This document shows, piece by piece, positions 60,900-64,000 of a DNA stretch of 64,000 nucleotides. The DNA is from Chitinophagaceae bacterium (GTDB lineage: Bacteria; Bacteroidota; Bacteroidia; Chitinophagales; Chitinophagaceae), in assembly GCA_022843585.1 (NCBI GenBank), contig JALHNJ010000012.1, forward strand, positions 1 to 64,000, given 5' to 3'. The position numbers and the translations under genes were made by a program. The notes beneath the pieces are model-generated. The model did not search any database, was not told the origin of the DNA, and saw nothing but the letters and a program-made list of their open reading frames with translations. How positions within the stretch are numbered: the stretch's first letter is position 1; every line of letters begins with the position of its first letter.

Positions 60900-61736
60900 A
60901 TGGCATTAAGAAAATTTAAACCGATTACTGCAGGAACCCGTTGGAGAATTGGTAATGCATATGCAGAGGTTACTACGAATGTTCCTGAAAAGAGTTTGGT
61001 AGAAGCGAAGCCAAGAACTGGTGGTCGTAACTCCTCAGGTCATTTGTCTATGCGCTACAGAGGCGGTGGACATAAGAAAAAGTATCGTATAATCGACTTC
61101 AAAAGAAATAAAGCTGGCGTAGCAACAGTTGAATCAATTCAGTATGATCCAAATCGTACCGCATTTATTGCACTGGTTGTGTATGCTGATGGTGAGAAGC
61201 GTTATATTCTTTGTCCGCAAGGATTGGAAGTTGGTGCTAAAGTAGAAGCTGGTGCTGATGTAGCTCCTGAAATTGGTAATGCTTTACCAATGAAAAGTAT
61301 GCCACTTGGTACTAACGTTCACAATATAGAAATGCAGCCTGGTCAAGGTGGTAAATTAGCCCGCAGTGCAGGTTCTTCAGCCCAGCTGACGAACAAAGAA
61401 GAAAAATATGCTATTCTTAAAATGCCTTCTGGTGAGTTAAGAAAAGTATTGGTGAATTGCTACGCAACCGTTGGTGTTGTAAGTAACAGTGACCACTTCT
61501 TACAAAGCATGGGTAAAGCCGGACGTAACAGGTGGAAAGGTATCAAACCAAGAAACCGTGGTGTAGCGATGAACCCAGTAGATCACCCGATGGGTGGTGG
61601 TGAAGGTAAAGCTTCAGGTGGACAACCTCGTTCTAGAAATGGTCAGTACTCAAGAGGTCTGAAAACTAGAACTAAAGGAAAAGGAAGTGATAAAATGATT
61701 ATCCAGCGTAAGAACGGAAACAAGCTGGCTAAATAA
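60900..61736 (+). CDS. rplB: 50S ribosomal protein L2
   Basis: A 278-residue L2 with [22 protein letters not shown] and the near-catalytic-centre block [12 protein letters not shown] containing the conserved His. Length and order are normal. Confidence 0.97.
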   Translation: MALRKFKPITAGTRWRIGNAYAEVTTNVPEKSLVEAKPRTGGRNSSGHLSMRYRGGGHKKKYRIIDFKRNKAGVATVESIQYDPNRTAFIALVVYADGEKRYILCPQGLEVGAKVEAGADVAPEIGNALPMKSMPLGTNVHNIEMQPGQGGKLARSAGSSAQLTNKEEKYAILKMPSGELRKVLVNCYATVGVVSNSDHFLQSMGKAGRNRWKGIKPRNRGVAMNPVDHPMGGGEGKASGGQPRSRNGQYSRGLKTRTKGKGSDKMIIQRKNGNKLAK

Positions 61737-61765
61737 TAATAACTAACTAATACAACGATACAAAC

Positions 61766-62035
61766 ATGGCTCGTTCGATTAAAAAAGGTCCTTATATAGC
61801 TACTCATCTTGATAACAAGGTGACTGCTATGAATGACGGTAAAAACAAGAAAGGTGTTATTAAGACATGGAGCCGTCGCTCTACTATCTCACCTGACTTT
61901 GTAGGTCACACATTTGCGGTGCATAATGGCAACAAATTTATTCCTGTGTATGTAACGGAATTTATGGTTGGTCATAAGCTAGGTGAATTTGCACCTACCC
62001 GCCAGTTCAAAGGACACTCTAAAAAAGAAGGTTAA
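61766..62035 (+). CDS. rpsS: 30S ribosomal protein S19
   Basis: An 89-residue S19 with [24 protein letters not shown] and [16 protein letters not shown]. It binds the 30S head and contacts S13. Confidence 0.97.
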   Translation: MARSIKKGPYIATHLDNKVTAMNDGKNKKGVIKTWSRRSTISPDFVGHTFAVHNGNKFIPVYVTEFMVGHKLGEFAPTRQFKGHSKKEG

Positions 62036-62052
62036 TAAAGAAATTAAATAAA

Positions 62053-62466
62053 ATGGAAGCAGTAGCTAAACTGAGAAACTATCCGACATCACCCCGCAAA
62101 ATGCGTTTGCTGGCTGACCTCATCCGTGGCCAGAAAGTAGAAAAAGCATTGGCTGAGTTGGAACACAACGCAAAACACCCCGCAGTTCCTTTGCGAAAAC
62201 TGGTGCTGAGTGCTATCAGTAACTGGAAGCAAAAGAATGATGGTGGTGATGAAAGCCAACTGGTGGTGAAAACCATTTTTGTTGATGGTGCAAGAACATT
62301 GAAAAGAATGCGCCCTGCTCCGCAAGGTCGTGGATACAGAGTTCGCAAAAGAAGCAATCATGTTACTGTGATTGTTGATACTAAAGCAGATTCACCAGCA
62401 ACAAAAGGTAAAACTGCCGTTAAAGAGGGAGCAAAAACAAATAAAATAACTACTAATAACGCATAA
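62053..62466 (+). CDS. rplV: 50S ribosomal protein L22
   Basis: A 137-residue L22 with [19 protein letters not shown] and the tunnel beta-hairpin block [22 protein letters not shown]. After residue 113 there is an extra Lys/Thr/Ala-rich tail ([18 protein letters not shown]) not present in the about 110-residue E. coli protein. Confidence 0.96.
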   Translation: MEAVAKLRNYPTSPRKMRLLADLIRGQKVEKALAELEHNAKHPAVPLRKLVLSAISNWKQKNDGGDESQLVVKTIFVDGARTLKRMRPAPQGRGYRVRKRSNHVTVIVDTKADSPATKGKTAVKEGAKTNKITTNNA

Positions 62467-62468
62467 AA

Positions 62469-63278
62469 ATGGGTCAAAAAGCAAATCCGATTGGTAATCG
62501 ATTAGGCATCATCCGTGGTTGGGAATCTAACTGGTTCGCAACAAAAAAAGATTATGCCGGCAAACTAATCGAGGATCATAAGATCAGAACTTATTTGAAT
62601 GCCCGTATCAATAAGGGCGGTATCTCTAAGATCGTTATCGAGAGAACATTAGGTAAGCTGATCATTACGATTCATACATCTAAGCCTGGTATCATTATCG
62701 GTAAAGGTGGCGGAGAGGTTGATCGTATCAAAGAAGAGTTGAAGAAATTGACTGGTAAAGATGATGTGCAGATCAACATTCTTGAAATACGTCGTCCGGA
62801 ATTAGATGCAATGATCGTTGGTGATACTATTGCACGTCAAATTGAAAATCGTATCAACTTTAAGAGAGCTACTAAAATGGCGATCGCTTCTTCACTTCGC
62901 ATGGGAGCAGAAGGTATTAAAGTAAAATTGAGCGGACGTTTGAATGGTTCTGAGATTGCCCGTAGCGAAGAATTCAAACAAGGCCGTGTGCCGTTGCATA
63001 CTTTCCGTATGGATATTGATTATGCCAATGTGTTTGCACAAACAGTATATGGAAAAATTGGTATCAAAGTATGGATATGTAAAGGTGAAGTTCTTACAAA
63101 AAGAGATTTAAATCCAAACATCATAGCTGGTGGTGGTAAGAACGAAGGTGGTGCACAAGGTGGTGGCGACCGTCGGGATGATAGAAGAGGCGGTGGTGAT
63201 CGTCGTGATGACAGAAGAGGCGGCGGCGGTGGAGATAGAAGAGGCGGCGGTGGTCGTGGTGGAGAAAGAAGAAATTAA
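62469..63278 (+). CDS. rpsC: 30S ribosomal protein S3 with RG/D-rich C-terminal tail
   Basis: A 269-residue S3. The normal N-terminal and KH domains ([18 protein letters not shown]) and C-terminal domain end near residue 217 (NPNIIAGG). A tail of about 50 residues follows, composed of Gly, Arg and Asp ([12 protein letters not shown] twice, then [16 protein letters not shown]). The tail lies at the mRNA entry side of the 30S subunit. It resembles the linker of the DEAD-box helicase at 40291. Confidence 0.96.
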   Translation: MGQKANPIGNRLGIIRGWESNWFATKKDYAGKLIEDHKIRTYLNARINKGGISKIVIERTLGKLIITIHTSKPGIIIGKGGGEVDRIKEELKKLTGKDDVQINILEIRRPELDAMIVGDTIARQIENRINFKRATKMAIASSLRMGAEGIKVKLSGRLNGSEIARSEEFKQGRVPLHTFRMDIDYANVFAQTVYGKIGIKVWICKGEVLTKRDLNPNIIAGGGKNEGGAQGGGDRRDDRRGGGDRRDDRRGGGGGDRRGGGGRGGERRN

Positions 63279-63317
63279 TTTTTGAAACAAGAATCAAGTA
63301 ACTAGAAATTTTATACA

Positions 63318-63740
63318 ATGTTACAACCGAAAAGATCGAAGCACAGGAAAATGCAAAGGGGCCGTATGAAAGGCGATGCTAAAAGAGGCACTACCATTTC
63401 CTTTGGTTCATTTGCTTTGAAAGCATTAGAAAGTCATTGGATCACTGACCGTCAGATTGAAGCTGCCCGTCAGGCATTAACCCGTGAAATGAAAAGAGAA
63501 GGTAATGTTTGGATCCGCATTTTCCCTGATAAACCAATTACTGCAAAGCCTGCAGAGGTAAGGATGGGTAAAGGTAAAGGTAACCTGGAGTTCTGGGCTG
63601 CTGTAGTAAGACCAGGCCGTATCATGTTTGAGATCGACGGAGTAGACGAGAAAGTTGCCCGTGCTTCTTTAGCATTAGCTGCGGGAAAGTTACCAATTAA
63701 AACAAAGTTCATAGTACGTCGTGACCTGGTTACAGCGTAA
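63318..63740 (+). CDS. rplP: 50S ribosomal protein L16
   Basis: A 140-residue L16 with [18 protein letters not shown] at the start and the conserved [19 protein letters not shown] block. It sits near the A-site tRNA elbow. Confidence 0.97.
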   Translation: MLQPKRSKHRKMQRGRMKGDAKRGTTISFGSFALKALESHWITDRQIEAARQALTREMKREGNVWIRIFPDKPITAKPAEVRMGKGKGNLEFWAAVVRPGRIMFEIDGVDEKVARASLALAAGKLPIKTKFIVRRDLVTA

Positions 63741-63761
63741 TAATTTAATAAATCGAATACG

Positions 63762-63971
63762 ATGTCAAAGAAATCTGATTTTGTAAAAAGCATTCACGGG
63801 ATGAATGAGCAGGACCTGAAGGCCCGTCTTGAAGAAGACAAACAACGTTTGAAAAAACTGGAGTTTGCTCATACTATTTCTCCTCTGGAGAACCCGATGA
63901 CCATCCGCGGATTACGCAGGGATGTAGCTCGTCTGATAACGGAATTGAAGTTAAAGCAACAGCAAGCATAA
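63762..63971 (+). CDS. rpmC: 50S ribosomal protein L29
   Basis: A 69-residue, mainly helical L29 with the C-terminal family block ENPMTIRGLRRDVARLITEL. It contributes to the exit-tunnel rim. It starts 22 bases after rplP. Confidence 0.93.
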   Translation: MSKKSDFVKSIHGMNEQDLKARLEEDKQRLKKLEFAHTISPLENPMTIRGLRRDVARLITELKLKQQQA

Positions 63972-63984
63972 TAAAGCGAATACA

Positions 63985-64000
63985 ATGGAAGCAAGAAATT
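63985..64000 (+). CDS. rpsQ: Start of the next ribosomal protein gene, probably S17 (truncated by window end)
   Basis: ATG at 63985 opens a frame MEARN with the same spacing and A-rich upstream context as the other genes of the cluster. S17 follows L29 in S10 clusters, and Bacteroidota S17 often starts MEARNLRKxR. Only 16 bases are present, so the identification rests mainly on gene order. Confidence 0.6.

Overview
The window is chromosomal DNA from a member of the Bacteroidota, most likely a Chitinophagaceae-type bacterium. This rests on Bacteroidota-type promoters (TTTG about 20 bp upstream of TAnnTTTG, seen before many genes and the tRNA), no obvious Shine-Dalgarno sequences, a thiamin-regulated TonB receptor, DUF4954, DUF2807 and CHRD proteins, and a DAHP synthase fused to chorismate mutase. 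The family-level placement is inference. I see no insertion sequence, prophage, integrase or CRISPR array.

Layout. 1-7.8 kb: end of an alpha-glucan phosphorylase, a secreted unknown, IspH, a GH13 lipoprotein, a DegP-type protease, and a LuxC-like acyl-CoA reductase divergent from a ferredoxin. 7.8-14.6 kb: a candidate structured RNA, Ddl, a PASTA protein, a rhodanese, a TPP-riboswitch-controlled TonB receptor, two GIN-domain paralogues and initiator tRNA-fMet. 14.6-26.7 kb: Era, Der, the glmS-DUF4954-DUF1801 cluster, MgtE, a SET protein, a CHRD lipoprotein and MutS. 26.7-41 kb: a transglutaminase-like protein, a MuiA-like protein, TrmH, UbiA, RuvX, Def, RluD divergent from LipB, a PLP enzyme, a nucleotidyltransferase, an ECF sigma factor coupled to a membrane-bound trypsin-like protease, a small Asp-Ser-repeat lipoprotein and a DEAD-box helicase. 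42-50.4 kb: a long aromatic amino acid operon (pheA, aminotransferase, tyrA, unknown, aroF-CM, aroB, aroA, aroC, DUF952). 50.4-58.5 kb: VanX-like dipeptidase, L,D-transpeptidase, OmpA/TSP3 protein, EF-G, FkbM methyltransferase and a flippase-like membrane protein. 58.6-64 kb: the S10 ribosomal protein cluster, rpsJ to rpsQ, cut by the window end.

The most striking signal is upstream of pheA (41995-42174). A promoter (TTTG, 19 bp, TATATTTG) is followed at once by a 28-codon reading frame whose residues 7-16 read YFGFYFYYFF. Next come a segment able to act as an antiterminator arm and a strong GC-rich hairpin with a U-tract, all before the Phe/Tyr/chorismate operon. This has the layout of ribosome-mediated transcription attenuation sensing Phe and Tyr together, in a phylum without conventional Shine-Dalgarno initiation and with a leader start about 3 nt from the predicted transcription start.

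Other structure not explained by the genes: a dispersed repeat with the core AGTCGGGAGT, inserted in frame in mutS, lipB and aroA and supplying the stop codon of aroF; an inverted pair of AAGAGTGCGACGCAAC repeats; a terminator family sharing ACCCGTCTT; several genes whose -7 box lies four bases before the ATG (predicted leaderless mRNAs); and an initiator tRNA whose predicted transcription start coincides with its mature 5' end.
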